From Bacteroidales bacterium (GTDB lineage: Bacteria; Bacteroidota; Bacteroidia; Bacteroidales; FEN-979), in assembly GCA_030681475.1 (NCBI GenBank), contig JAUXWT010000044.1:1-64000 (forward strand): DNA of 64,000 nt, written 5' to 3'. Below, one piece after another: positions 50,598-60,427 of the stretch. A program made the translations under genes and the position numbers. The first letter of the stretch is position 1; each line of letters begins with the position of its first letter. The notes beneath the pieces were generated by a model. That model was given only the letters and a program-made list of their open reading frames with translations, made no database searches and was not told where the DNA came from.

Positions 50598-52466
50598 ATG
50601 CAAAAATATGATATAATCGTTGTCGGAGCAGGACATGCAGGGTGTGAAGCGGCTGCAGCAGCGGCCAATATGGGTTCGAAAGTCCTGCTGATTACCATGA
50701 ATATGATGAACATGGCCCAAATGTCGTGCAACCCCTCGATGGGTGGAGTGGCAAAAGGACAGATCGTTCGTGAAATTGATGCGATGGGTGGATATTCGGG
50801 TATTGTGACTGACCGCACCATGATTCAATTCAGGATGCTGAACCGGTCAAAAGGTCCTGCCATGTGGAGCCCACGGGCTCAAAATGACAGGGTACTGTTT
50901 TCACTTGAATGGCGCAGCATGCTTGAAAATACGAAAAACGTTGATTTCTGGCAGGATTCCGTGGTCAACATTATCGTTAAAAATGAAAAAATAGCAGGAG
51001 TAAAGACAGGATTGGGCTTTGATATTAAATGCAAAGCCGTGATACTTGCAAACGGAACATTTTTAAATGGCCTGATCCATATTGGTGAAAAGCAATTTTC
51101 AGGAGGAAGGATGGGTGATAGCGCTTCAATAAGCCTGACCGAAAGATTGGTTGATTTGGGATTTATTGCAAGCAGAATGAAAACGGGTACTCCGGTGAGG
51201 GTTGACGGACGGACGCTTGATTTTTCAAAAATGGACGAGCAACCCGGTGATGCTGTACCCGGAAAGTTTTCTTTTACCGACACTCCCGCCCTGATAAACC
51301 AGCGGAGTTGTTGGCTTACCTATACCAGCGGACAGGTGCACGACATTTTAAGAACCGGGTTCGACAAATCGCCCATGTTCACAGGTCGAATTCAGGGAAA
51401 GGGACCACGGTATTGTCCATCGATTGAGGATAAAATCGATCGGTTTTCGTCTAAGGAGAGGCATCAGTTATTTATTGAGCCTGAGGGATGGAATACGGTG
51501 GAGTATTATGTTAACGGCTTCTCTTCCTCCTTACCGGAAGAGGTTCAGTTCAGCGCCCTGAGAAAGGTAAAAGGGTTCGGAAAAGCAAAATTCTTCAGGC
51601 CCGGATATGCGATTGAATATGATTATTTCCCACCGGATCAGTTGAATTTCTCGCTGGAAACAAGACGAATTGAAGGTTTATATTTTGCAGGCCAGATTAA
51701 CGGAACAACAGGATATGAAGAGGCTGCTGCACAGGGGATGATGGCAGGCATCAATGCCCATTTGAAGATCAGAAAGGAGAAGGAGTTTATCCTTAAACGT
51801 TCTGATGCTTATATCGGTGTTTTAATAGATGATTTGATTACCAAAGGCACGGAGGAGCCTTACCGGATGTTCACCTCCAGGGCAGAGTACCGTATTTTAT
51901 TACGACAGGATAATGCTGATCAGCGATTGACGCGGCTATCAAATGAGATTGGATTAGCGACAAAACAGAGGTTTGAAGTTGCTGAGGAAAAATATCGCAG
52001 AGTGAATGATTTTTCACTTTTTCTGCATGCGTTTAGTGTAAAACCAACACAAATTAATCGGTTACTTTCAGAAAAGGAAACCAATGAAATTGTACAAAAG
52101 CAAAAGGCCTCTACTATTCTGCTCCGGCCTCAGTTATTTCTACAGGATATGATCGATCATATTGAAGAGATCAGGGTTTATGCACATGACCATGGATTCC
52201 TCAACCGTGAAATTGTGGAGGAAACTGAGCTAATGATCAAGTACGAGAGTTATATTGTTAAAGAACAGGAGTTGGTGGATAAGCACGCAAACCTGGAAAA
52301 TTTCTCCTTATCCGGAGACTTTGAGTATGCAAAACTAACCTCGTTGTCGCATGAAGCCAGGGAAAAATTGAACAAGGTAAAGCCGCGTACCATCGGACAG
52401 GCTTCCCGCATCAGTGGGGTGTCTCCGGCCGATATTTCTGTATTGATCGTTTACCTGGGTCGTTAA
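50598..52466 (+). CDS. mnmG: tRNA uridine-5-carboxymethylaminomethyl modification enzyme
   Basis: FAD-dependent enzyme (GidA) that with MnmE modifies the wobble uridine of several tRNAs. FAD motif VVGAGHAGCEAAAAAANMG, the active NPSMGGVAKGQIVREIDAMGG block, RMKTGTPVR and GQINGTTGYEEAAAQG, with C-terminal helices. 622 aa, normal. A parS-like site lies immediately before it and another at its end. mnmE is not in view. Confidence 0.97.
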   Translation: MQKYDIIVVGAGHAGCEAAAAAANMGSKVLLITMNMMNMAQMSCNPSMGGVAKGQIVREIDAMGGYSGIVTDRTMIQFRMLNRSKGPAMWSPRAQNDRVLFSLEWRSMLENTKNVDFWQDSVVNIIVKNEKIAGVKTGLGFDIKCKAVILANGTFLNGLIHIGEKQFSGGRMGDSASISLTERLVDLGFIASRMKTGTPVRVDGRTLDFSKMDEQPGDAVPGKFSFTDTPALINQRSCWLTYTSGQVHDILRTGFDKSPMFTGRIQGKGPRYCPSIEDKIDRFSSKERHQLFIEPEGWNTVEYYVNGFSSSLPEEVQFSALRKVKGFGKAKFFRPGYAIEYDYFPPDQLNFSLETRRIEGLYFAGQINGTTGYEEAAAQGMMAGINAHLKIRKEKEFILKRSDAYIGVLIDDLITKGTEEPYRMFTSRAEYRILLRQDNADQRLTRLSNEIGLATKQRFEVAEEKYRRVNDFSLFLHAFSVKPTQINRLLSEKETNEIVQKQKASTILLRPQLFLQDMIDHIEEIRVYAHDHGFLNREIVEETELMIKYESYIVKEQELVDKHANLENFSLSGDFEYAKLTSLSHEAREKLNKVKPRTIGQASRISGVSPADISVLIVYLGR

Positions 52467-53386
52467 TGTTCCACGTGAAACATGCACTGAAAATGGAAGA
52501 AACTATTGACAATTGTCCTGTTTGTGAAAAGAAAAGTTTTTCACCATTTCTTGATATTAAAGACCACTTTCTTACCGGAGAGTTGTTTTCCATTCAAAAA
52601 TGCGATACATGCGGGTTTAAATTTATAGACCCAAGGCCGGATAAAATGGAAATTGGGCGGTATTATCAATCCGAGGACTATATCTCACATGATGCAAAAA
52701 AATCAAATATCATCAGCCGGATCTACAAACTGGTCAGGGTAGTTTCAATTAAAAGCAAATACATCCTGGTCAGGAAACATGTTCAACATGGAATGATCCT
52801 TGACATAGGTTGTGGCACTGGTGAATTTCTGCACTATTGCAATTCCCGGGGATTTGATGTTACAGGTGTTGAACCCAACGACAAGGCTAACCAATATGCG
52901 CAAGAGGTAAACGGAATCCCGGTATTCAAAAGGTTATCTGAGATGCCTGAAAATCAGGGGTGTTTTCATTGTATTACGATGTGGCACGTACTTGAGCATG
53001 TTCATGACCTGAATGAAACGATTAGATTAGTGAAAAGCAGGTTACATCCTGATGGGATTTTTATTGTCGCAGTCCCAAACTGCAATTCGTGGGACGCAAA
53101 GGAGTATGGAAAATTTTGGGCGGCATATGACGTACCGAGACATCTTTACCATTTTACGGCCGCCACGATGAAAAAATTGGTGGCGAACCATGGATTTGAG
53201 ATCAGGAAAAAGATTCCCCAAAAATTCGACGCCTATTATGTTTCGATGTTAAGTGAAAAATACAGAACGGGGCGAAACAATTATTTCAAGGCGCTATTTT
53301 TTGGTTTTTGGTCAAATCTTCAGGCCGGCAAGTATGACAGAGGGTCTTCAAGTCAAATTTTCGTCCTATCGTTAAAAAAGTCTTAA
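52466..53386 (+). CDS. SAM methyltransferase with zinc-finger N-terminus
   Basis: 306 aa (297 if the Met at 52493 is used). An N-terminal CPVC...CDTC pair forms a small zinc site, followed by a class I Rossmann domain: motif I ILDIGCGTGEFLHYC, GVEPNDKANQYA, and WHVLEHVHDLNETI (Methyltransf_11/12/23). Such proteins often modify sugars, lipids or quinones; the substrate is unknown. The ATG shares a base with the mnmG stop (TAATG). Because parS forms the first codons, the second Met is the safer start. Confidence 0.82.
   Translation: MFHVKHALKMEETIDNCPVCEKKSFSPFLDIKDHFLTGELFSIQKCDTCGFKFIDPRPDKMEIGRYYQSEDYISHDAKKSNIISRIYKLVRVVSIKSKYILVRKHVQHGMILDIGCGTGEFLHYCNSRGFDVTGVEPNDKANQYAQEVNGIPVFKRLSEMPENQGCFHCITMWHVLEHVHDLNETIRLVKSRLHPDGIFIVAVPNCNSWDAKEYGKFWAAYDVPRHLYHFTAATMKKLVANHGFEIRKKIPQKFDAYYVSMLSEKYRTGRNNYFKALFFGFWSNLQAGKYDRGSSSQIFVLSLKKS
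52467..52482. other. parS-like centromere site 2
   Basis: TGTTCCACGTGAAACA matches the parS consensus at 15 of 16 positions. It overlaps the start of the methyltransferase frame, where it would be read MFHVKHA. Confidence 0.75.
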
Positions 53387-53449
53387 TTTTAGACCCTGTA
53401 TCGATTGTTACGGGTGTTTTGATACAAACTGTCACCTCTGCCTTAAAAC

Positions 53450-53463
53450 GCGTTTATAAACGC
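53450..53463. repeat. short palindrome upstream of the NtrY-like kinase
   Basis: GCGTTTATAAACGC, a perfect 14-base palindrome about 42 bases before the kinase GTG. It could be an operator; no -7 consensus box was found beside it. The 118-base gap 53387-53504 holds nothing else clear. Confidence 0.3.
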
Positions 53464-53504
53464 CCGGAAGGACGTGATGCATTGTGCTGTAAATCTGAAA
53501 CTTA

Positions 53505-56500
53505 GTGAAAAAACATCAACCAAGGTTCTTTTTTAGGGAGATTCCCGGTTTATTGCTGGCCGTGTTGCTGTTTTTTACTGTCTTTAGTATCCGGCAATTT
53601 ATTGAACAGCAGAATAGACCTGAAAGCATCACCCTGGAATTCCAAAATGAATGGAATGCGATCGCATCGGAAACAGCCAAACGGGTCGAATTTCTAATTT
53701 CCGAATTTGATACAACATCTCAGGCAGTACCGCCCAAAGGAGTTGATCTCAACCCGGGAAATGATAATGATTGCGAAATTTTCTTCCTGGTTTATAAAAA
53801 CGACACTCTGGTCTATTGGAATAATAACAAAGTCATTCTGCCGCCGGAGTTTAGTAAAACCTGCACAAACGATAATTTTGCCAGGCAAATGCAAACCGGA
53901 TGGTATGGTTTTCATTGCCAACAAAAAGGGGATTATCATTTTCTAGGAGGTTACCTGATCAAACATGAATACCCTTTTCAAAATGAATATTTGCAAAACA
54001 GGTTTTCATCCAGGTTTGATATCCCGGCATCCATTTCAATAACCAGTAAAATTGGATCATATCCAATCATCAATACCGGTAAGACTTTTATATTCAGCCT
54101 TGATTTTAGCAATTACAAGGCGCATTCGGAGGGATTGGTTTTTTTGATATTTCTTCTGTTTATCGTCGGATCGTTATGTTTGTATTATTTTCTTTTCAGG
54201 GTTTTTTCGTTATTGTCCTGGTTTAAAAACAGGGATAATCTGCTTATTGTATCCTATAGTGTTTCACTCATCCTGTTAAGGTTGATACAGGACCGTTCCG
54301 GTTTTCCTGCTGAGATTTATCGCTCGGAACTGTTTAGTCCTGCCTGGTATTCTTCTTCGGTTTTCCTGCCCTCATTGGGTGATTTTACCCTGAATGCCTT
54401 GATTTTATTTGTGATATCCCTGGTGTTTTTTAAAAAAAGTTCAATCACTCCGGATACTTCCCTGATCAGGCAAAGCCAACGGTTTGCCCGGAATACTTTT
54501 GCACTGATCATCATTCTTATGTTCTTTCAGGCTGTTGGATATTTTGTTTCCGATCTGGTCATCAATTCATCCCTATCGTTGAATTTGCAGAATGTTTCAG
54601 GGTTAATCTGTGAAAGCGGGTTTGGGCTTTTTATTGCGACTACGATGTTGTTCTCCCTTTGGCTCGTCTCCACAAAGGTTTTTGATGCTATTTCATTCAC
54701 TGTACCGCCGAAAAAATGGCTGGTATTATCCGTATTTCTTGCGACTGGTATATTTAGCCTCGCTTGCTGGTTGGCCGGTTGGACTCTTAATCTCACAATT
54801 ACATTGTTTTTCATACTTTATTTTACGGCCTATTGGTATATCAAATCAAGAAAAAACGTTCTGTTTACCATCCAGAACCTGATATTCTTTTTATGTTTTT
54901 ATGCGATTTTGGGAACGGTTTTACTGAAGAAGGCCAATCAAAAAAAGGAAACCGAAAAACTAAACCTGTGGGCCGGAAAACTGGTAACACAGCAAAATCC
55001 GGTCACGGAGGTGCTTTTTGAACAGGTTGAACGCAGGTTGCGTGCAGATTCATTGTTGAATGAATGGATGCAACCAAATGCCATATATAATTCATACGGC
55101 CAGGACAGTCTTGTCAATTATCTCAAAACACGTTATTTTAAGGATTACTGGAGGAAATATCAGATCCAGATCACCTACTGTGAACCAACCAAGAATTTAC
55201 GAATACAACCCCAGGGATACCTTATCAACTGCAGCGCCTATTTCCAGGGGATCATCAATAACTACGGAAAAGCCACTTCACTGCCGGGTCTTTTCTTTTT
55301 GGATTATGGTTTTGGTAAGGAATATTACCTCGCAGTCTTTCCAGGCATGCCCGTTGGAAACCGTCCTGAAGTCTGTCCTGCTTTATTCATCGAATTTAAT
55401 TTAAGAAATGCATATCCCGATCCGGGTTATCCGGGATTGTTGATGGACAAAGCAAGGCTCGTCCTTCCCAACCTTTCCGATTATTCGTACGGATTGTTTC
55501 ATGATGGGAAGCTGATTCGCGCTGCAGGCGCCTGGCCTTATAAAACAGAATTGAAGAAATTTCAGTCGTTTTCTGCAGAAAAATCATCCTTTGTTGAGGA
55601 TCACATGATTCATTATCAATACCATGTAAATAACACAGACACATTGCTTATCAGTAAGCCAGAGGACAATTTTCTCTCGTTTGCAACGCCGTTTTCATAT
55701 CTGTTCCTTTTGTTTTTCGCCATGGCATTGCTTGTTACAGCGATAGTGCATTTTCCATGGAATTTTAACTTTGTTCCGGTAACCCTCCGGAACCGGCTTC
55801 ATTTCTCGCTGATCGGGATCCTTTTAGTAACGATCCTTGCCATAGGTATCGTTCAAATAAACAACATCATTCAGATCAATCTGAAAAAGAATGTTGATAA
55901 TTTGCGCGAAAAGGCCTATTCAATGGTTATTGAAGTTCAGCATAAATACAGCCTGTTACAGGAAATTCGGGATGTGGCGAACCCTGAATTGGCGGATTTT
56001 CTGGTTAAGTTGTCAAATGTATTTTTTACAGATATCAATGTTTACAGTACCAATGGAATCCTGGTTGCGTCGAGCCGCCCGCAGATATTTGAAGAGGGTT
56101 TGTTGTCGGAAAGGATGAATGCAATAGCTTTCCGAAATTTAGTCGTTGAAAAAAAGTCCATTTTTATTCACCATGAATCGATCGGAAGCATGCAGTTCAA
56201 TTCTGCATATCTTCCATTTTATAATGATCATGATCAATTGCTTGGATTTGTTAATCTGCCTTCTTTCGCCAGGCAGGATGAGGCGAAAAAGGAGATCTCT
56301 TCGTTTCTGGTAACTTTTGTCAATATATATATCTTATTGATATTGTTTGGCATCTTTATTACTGTACTGATATCCAATTATATAACAGCTCCATTGGCCA
56401 TGCTCGCCGGAAAAATGTCGCAACTTCGTCTGGGCAAGGTAAATGAGAAGATCCCATGGAAACAAAATGACGAAATAGGCCAATTGGTATCGGAATACAA

Positions 56501-57230
56501 CAGGATGATAGATGAGCTGGGCAGGAGTGCGGAAATGCTTGCCAGATCGGAACGGGAAAGCGCCTGGCGCGAGATGGCCAAGCAGGTTGCCCATGAGATT
56601 AAAAATCCATTGACCCCGATGAAGTTGAGTGTACAGTACCTTGAAAAGGCGTGGAATGAAAAAGCCCCGGACTGGGACCAGAGATTATCACGCTTCACAA
56701 AAACGCTCGTGGCTCAAATAGATGCCTTGTCGGTCATCGCTTCCGACTTTTCCGACTTTGCGAAAATGCCGGCAGTCGTTATGGAAAAAATCGACATGGA
56801 AGAAGTTATCCGGTTTGTGTTGTCATTATATCAGGAAACGACGCCAATAAGTTATGAGTTCCAGAATGAAGTTTCTGAACCAATTATCACCGGAGACCGG
56901 TCTCAGCTCATCCGGTTATTTACCAACCTGCTGAATAATGCTGTTCAGGCAATTGGTGATCGTTCTGATGGTGTTATTCGCATTCACATCGCAAAACAAC
57001 AACAATCTATCGTTGTAAAGCTGTCAGACAATGGTTGCGGAATTTCACCCGAACGTACGGATAGGATTTTTCAACCTGATTTTACCACAAAAACAAGTGG
57101 AATGGGGCTGGGCCTCGCAATTGTGAAAGGAATCCTGGATGGAATGAACGGTGAAATTTCATTTACTTCCGAAGAACAAAAAGGCACGACCTTTTTCATA
57201 AAATTTCCTGAAAATGATGAACATGAATAA
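53505..57230 (+). CDS. large multi-pass NtrY-like sensor histidine kinase
   Basis: 1241 aa with a GTG start (MKKHQPRFFFRE). An N-terminal anchor and extracellular domain (about 10-210), about eight membrane helices (about 210-480), a second extracytoplasmic sensor region, another helix near 945-965, then a HAMP segment (LAGKMSQLRLGKVNEKIPW). The H-box AKQVAHEIKNPLTPMKLSV and the ATPase (NLLNNAVQAIG, DNGCGI, GMGLGLAIVKGI) are intact. The HAMP-HisKA-HATPase end resembles NtrY; its regulator is not adjacent. The gldH-like gene overlaps its 3' end by 17 bases. Confidence 0.88.
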   Translation: MKKHQPRFFFREIPGLLLAVLLFFTVFSIRQFIEQQNRPESITLEFQNEWNAIASETAKRVEFLISEFDTTSQAVPPKGVDLNPGNDNDCEIFFLVYKNDTLVYWNNNKVILPPEFSKTCTNDNFARQMQTGWYGFHCQQKGDYHFLGGYLIKHEYPFQNEYLQNRFSSRFDIPASISITSKIGSYPIINTGKTFIFSLDFSNYKAHSEGLVFLIFLLFIVGSLCLYYFLFRVFSLLSWFKNRDNLLIVSYSVSLILLRLIQDRSGFPAEIYRSELFSPAWYSSSVFLPSLGDFTLNALILFVISLVFFKKSSITPDTSLIRQSQRFARNTFALIIILMFFQAVGYFVSDLVINSSLSLNLQNVSGLICESGFGLFIATTMLFSLWLVSTKVFDAISFTVPPKKWLVLSVFLATGIFSLACWLAGWTLNLTITLFFILYFTAYWYIKSRKNVLFTIQNLIFFLCFYAILGTVLLKKANQKKETEKLNLWAGKLVTQQNPVTEVLFEQVERRLRADSLLNEWMQPNAIYNSYGQDSLVNYLKTRYFKDYWRKYQIQITYCEPTKNLRIQPQGYLINCSAYFQGIINNYGKATSLPGLFFLDYGFGKEYYLAVFPGMPVGNRPEVCPALFIEFNLRNAYPDPGYPGLLMDKARLVLPNLSDYSYGLFHDGKLIRAAGAWPYKTELKKFQSFSAEKSSFVEDHMIHYQYHVNNTDTLLISKPEDNFLSFATPFSYLFLLFFAMALLVTAIVHFPWNFNFVPVTLRNRLHFSLIGILLVTILAIGIVQINNIIQINLKKNVDNLREKAYSMVIEVQHKYSLLQEIRDVANPELADFLVKLSNVFFTDINVYSTNGILVASSRPQIFEEGLLSERMNAIAFRNLVVEKKSIFIHHESIGSMQFNSAYLPFYNDHDQLLGFVNLPSFARQDEAKKEISSFLVTFVNIYILLILFGIFITVLISNYITAPLAMLAGKMSQLRLGKVNEKIPWKQNDEIGQLVSEYNRMIDELGRSAEMLARSERESAWREMAKQVAHEIKNPLTPMKLSVQYLEKAWNEKAPDWDQRLSRFTKTLVAQIDALSVIASDFSDFAKMPAVVMEKIDMEEVIRFVLSLYQETTPISYEFQNEVSEPIITGDRSQLIRLFTNLLNNAVQAIGDRSDGVIRIHIAKQQQSIVVKLSDNGCGISPERTDRIFQPDFTTKTSGMGLGLAIVKGILDGMNGEISFTSEEQKGTTFFIKFPENDEHE

Positions 57231-57711
57231 ACAGATGCAAAATAACATATCATCCTTTCTGATCTGTCTGTCAATTATGATCGCACTCCTGGGAACCGGT
57301 TGTAAAAAGGAGACCAGAGAGTTATACCACCGTTTTCCGGATAAATCGTGGATGAGGTTCAATTTGCTCAGTTTCGAAATACCTGTTGACGAGGTTAACG
57401 TATATAACGTTTACCTTTTTGCGCGGTTTGTCCCCGATTTTCAATATGAAACACTTGATTTCAATATGGTTATGACGACTGCGGCGGGGGAGGAGCGGAT
57501 AAACGAATATCAGATGGATGTGAAGTCGAAATCGGGAGAGTATTTCATAGCTTGCACCAAGGATTCATGCCAGGGAACGATATTGTTGAAAAGGGAATTA
57601 AATTTATCTAAACCGGGCATCCTGAAAATAGAGATCGAAAACCTTACCCCGCGCTTAAAAACCGAGGGCATTCTCGGGGTTGGCATCAGGCTGGTGCCAT
57701 CAGGAAAGTAA
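57214..57711 (+). CDS. GldH-like gliding/T9SS-linked lipoprotein
   Basis: 165 aa. A lipoprotein signal (LLGTGCKKE, Cys about 30) is followed by a beta-rich domain (ELYHRFPDKSWMRFNLLSFEIPV) and the closing NLTPRLKTEGILGVGIRLV, which I recognise from GldH of gliding Bacteroidota. In gliding species GldH is needed for motility; many non-gliding relatives also keep it. The start overlaps the kinase; the Met at 57223 is equally possible. Confidence 0.7.
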   Translation: MMNMNKQMQNNISSFLICLSIMIALLGTGCKKETRELYHRFPDKSWMRFNLLSFEIPVDEVNVYNVYLFARFVPDFQYETLDFNMVMTTAAGEERINEYQMDVKSKSGEYFIACTKDSCQGTILLKRELNLSKPGILKIEIENLTPRLKTEGILGVGIRLVPSGK

Positions 57712-58155
57712 TCGGAGCGTCTCTTTTTTATCCAGATGAATTTGCCTGACCAGATGGTCGAGACTTTCAAATTTCTTTTCATCACGGATGCGATGATAAA
57801 AATAAACGACAAGGGTTTTACCATAAAGGTCTCCGGTAAAATCAAACAAATTGACTTCGACAGTCAATGTTTTACCATTGACTGTGGGGCGAATTCCCGC
57901 ATTGGCCATTCCATTGTAAACCAATTGATTTACTTCAACTTTTACAGCATATACCCCGTTGGCCAGTAAAAACGGTTTGTTTTTCAGCAGTTCGAGATTA
58001 GCGGTGGGATATCCAAGGGATCTGCCAAGGTGGTTTCCATGAACTACCAGTCCATGAATACAATAAACCGATTTCATAAGCTTATTGGCATGATGAATAT
58101 CTCCAACCGACAGGGCATCTCTGACACCCTGAGCATCAAGACCTTGTTTTTCCAT
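57700..58155 (-). CDS. riboflavin kinase domain only (shortened RibF)
   Basis: 151 aa matching just the C-terminal flavokinase of RibF: GRSLGYPTANLEL, GVYAVKVEVNQLVYNGMANAGIRPTV, VEVNLFDFTGDLYG and FYHRIRDEKKFESLDHLV. The first 27 residues (GVRDALSVGDIHHANKLM) are the tail of the missing FMN adenylyltransferase domain (ISSTxIRxALxxG-like). The protein should still make FMN but not FAD. It follows the redox operon by 26 bases, and the FAD-synthetase half is absent from the window. Confidence 0.85.
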   Translation of the reverse strand: MEKQGLDAQGVRDALSVGDIHHANKLMKSVYCIHGLVVHGNHLGRSLGYPTANLELLKNKPFLLANGVYAVKVEVNQLVYNGMANAGIRPTVNGKTLTVEVNLFDFTGDLYGKTLVVYFYHRIRDEKKFESLDHLVRQIHLDKKETLRLLS

Positions 58156-58181
58156 GAAGCAAAGCTACAAAAATCACCGGG

Positions 58182-59081
58182 TTAAAAAAGCGGCTTATCT
58201 TTTTTGCTGAGCCGTTTGATCATGATCAGCTCGTATACGGCGTAAACGTAATGCGCCCACACCCCAACCAGCATAATAATTAGAGTGATAATCATCCAGA
58301 GCGGAGCGATCGGCGTCCAAAGCTCCCTTGACGGGACTTCGGCTTGATAATATTGCTTATGTACGCCCCAGTTGATCATGTTCTGGTCACGTACAAAGCC
58401 AAATTGATCATGTTCTTCGATTTGAGCCACCACCATCAGATTTCCCAGGGTGTCGCCTACTATGTTTTTTGGAAATTCGAGGGTTCCTGTCCCGTTTTCA
58501 TCGAGGTCGATCTCTCCAATTTTCAACAAACTGAACAACCTGGGAGTATAGATAATCATATTTTCAGAGGGGATAGGCACCGTTTCGCCTTTTTCATTTT
58601 CCTGAGTTGCAGTCACCTTCAGGATACGGATTGAATCTTCAATACTGAAGGAGAGCCGGATTTTCGCCGGTTTGGCAGAAATGGATGCTTCTGCCTCCAG
58701 GTACTTAACGTTGCCTGTATAATTTGACGTATAGGCAACCATGCCATCTTTATCGGCCGGCAATCCGGCGGCGGTAATTTGATAAACGGCCTTGCCCTCC
58801 TGATCGGTTTTCGACTGGCCTAACACCTTGCTGATGGATCCATTGGAAGCAGTAAATTCAATCGATGCATTTTCAAGACCAAAGATAATATCCCCTTTTC
58901 TAATACGCAGGGTTGCCGTTAAAATGACCGTGTCAGAATTACACAGGTAATTCAGCGTCATCTTTGTTTCAGCAAGTGTATTCGTGGAGTCTGTATTGTC
59001 TTCGGCAAATGAAGTCAATGGCTGAAACGCCAGGGAAATCATGGTGACAAGGAATATGATAAACGTGAGAACTCTTTTCAT
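58182..59081 (-). CDS. periplasmic Ig-like protein with C-terminal membrane anchor
   Basis: 299 aa. A signal peptide (VLTFIIFLVTMISLAFQPLTSFA), two beta-sandwich-like halves (about 35-130 and 130-235; TLNYLCNSDTVILTATLRI, KIRLSFSIEDSIRILKVTA), then a membrane helix (IAPLWMIITLIIMLVGVWAHY). I do not recognise the family. It follows the NrfD gene by 30 bases on the same strand and probably belongs to the same membrane complex. No heme or metal-cluster motif. Confidence 0.6.
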   Translation of the reverse strand: MKRVLTFIIFLVTMISLAFQPLTSFAEDNTDSTNTLAETKMTLNYLCNSDTVILTATLRIRKGDIIFGLENASIEFTASNGSISKVLGQSKTDQEGKAVYQITAAGLPADKDGMVAYTSNYTGNVKYLEAEASISAKPAKIRLSFSIEDSIRILKVTATQENEKGETVPIPSENMIIYTPRLFSLLKIGEIDLDENGTGTLEFPKNIVGDTLGNLMVVAQIEEHDQFGFVRDQNMINWGVHKQYYQAEVPSRELWTPIAPLWMIITLIIMLVGVWAHYVYAVYELIMIKRLSKKDKPLF

Positions 59082-59111
59082 AAGGATAAATTGAGTAATT
59101 CCGGTGAATAA

Positions 59112-60425
59112 TCAGACTAAAACATCTTCTTTTTTCTCTTCTACCTGTAATCCATCGACAGGAATGATGGTTACAAACTTCGATGCCAGCGTAAAGAGAA
59201 GGCAGAATACGGCGACCCCCGCCGCGGTGAGACTCCATTCGACCCAGGTGGCTGAATAATTCAGCCATTCAGCGCGTGATTCCTGGATGGGAAGGTAAGG
59301 AGATTCAAGGGTGGGAACTACGATGATATAGCGGTTGAGCCAAAGCGCGAGGACAACGATAACCGCGGTAATGGTGATGTTCGTAATGGTCCTGAGTTTG
59401 GCTATGCCTACAACCAGAAGCGGTAAAAGCACTCCTACGTAATTTGAAAAGAGGAATTCCCAGTAAAATTCTTTAAAGAGCAACTGGATCAGCAATTCAT
59501 CGTTTTTTTCGGACCCATACCATTTGGTAAGATAATCGCTGAATGTAAAGTAGCCGAAAAAGGCGGCAAGGACAAGCATGATAACGCCAACGGCAACAAA
59601 ATGTTTTTTGGTAATATATGCTTCGAGATGGTAAACCCTTCTGAAAACCCACATACATACAATAAGCACTGCACTTCCTGAATATACGGCCGCAATAACG
59701 AAATAGGGGCCGAAGATGGTGCTGTGCCAGCCAGGTTGCAGGGTAACGCTGAAAATCCAGGCCAGTACCGAGTAAACGATGATGGCAATGGCTATAACCA
59801 TGGCGGCCATGATGTCGGTGGCCCTGTTTAACCGTTTTTGTTGTTCCGGGGTTCCGGTATATCCAAGAGAAAGTACGTTATACAATTTTTTTCTCCAATT
59901 CGGAAGCTGAAGCAGTTCATAATCCCGCAGCCTGGCAATGTCGCGTAAAACGGACAGATAAAGAAAGATAAAACAGCCGAAGATGTCCGTGGAAATGGCA
60001 ATGACGTCCCAGGTGATTGGTGATTGTATTCTTCCGAAAATAACCAGGTAGTGCAGTTTGTCAAGCCTGCCGATGCAAAGCAGGATAAAGCAAGGTCCGA
60101 TCAAAAGAGCGATAATGGTGATGAATTCGGCCATGCGTATAACGGGTTTACGCCATGCGGTTTTAAAAAGGTGCAGCGTACCCGAAATAAGCGCACCCGC
60201 ATAGCTTATCCCCATAAAGAAGATGAAATTCACGATATAAACACCCCAAACCACATTGTCACGCATACCGGTAACTTCGTGTCCCAGATAGACTTGCTGA
60301 AGGAATGCGTAAAAACCTATTCCGATTACGACAAGTAAAAAAACAATCCAGACATATCCCTGAATGGAAGTCCGTTCGAGTTGTGGGGCAAAAACCTGCA
60401 GTGGATCTTTATTTTGCAATTCCAT
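59112..60425 (-). CDS. NrfD/PsrC-type integral membrane subunit
   Basis: 437 aa with about nine to ten membrane helices (for example FMGISYAGALISGTLHLFK, IALLIGPCFILLCIGRLD). It is the NrfD/PsrC quinone-binding subunit of membrane redox complexes; NrfD members carry no heme and exchange electrons with quinone through the iron-sulfur partner, which is encoded two bases upstream. It probably oxidises or reduces menaquinone. Confidence 0.9.
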   Translation of the reverse strand: MELQNKDPLQVFAPQLERTSIQGYVWIVFLLVVIGIGFYAFLQQVYLGHEVTGMRDNVVWGVYIVNFIFFMGISYAGALISGTLHLFKTAWRKPVIRMAEFITIIALLIGPCFILLCIGRLDKLHYLVIFGRIQSPITWDVIAISTDIFGCFIFLYLSVLRDIARLRDYELLQLPNWRKKLYNVLSLGYTGTPEQQKRLNRATDIMAAMVIAIAIIVYSVLAWIFSVTLQPGWHSTIFGPYFVIAAVYSGSAVLIVCMWVFRRVYHLEAYITKKHFVAVGVIMLVLAAFFGYFTFSDYLTKWYGSEKNDELLIQLLFKEFYWEFLFSNYVGVLLPLLVVGIAKLRTITNITITAVIVVLALWLNRYIIVVPTLESPYLPIQESRAEWLNYSATWVEWSLTAAGVAVFCLLFTLASKFVTIIPVDGLQVEEKKEDVLV

Positions 60426-60427
60426 GG

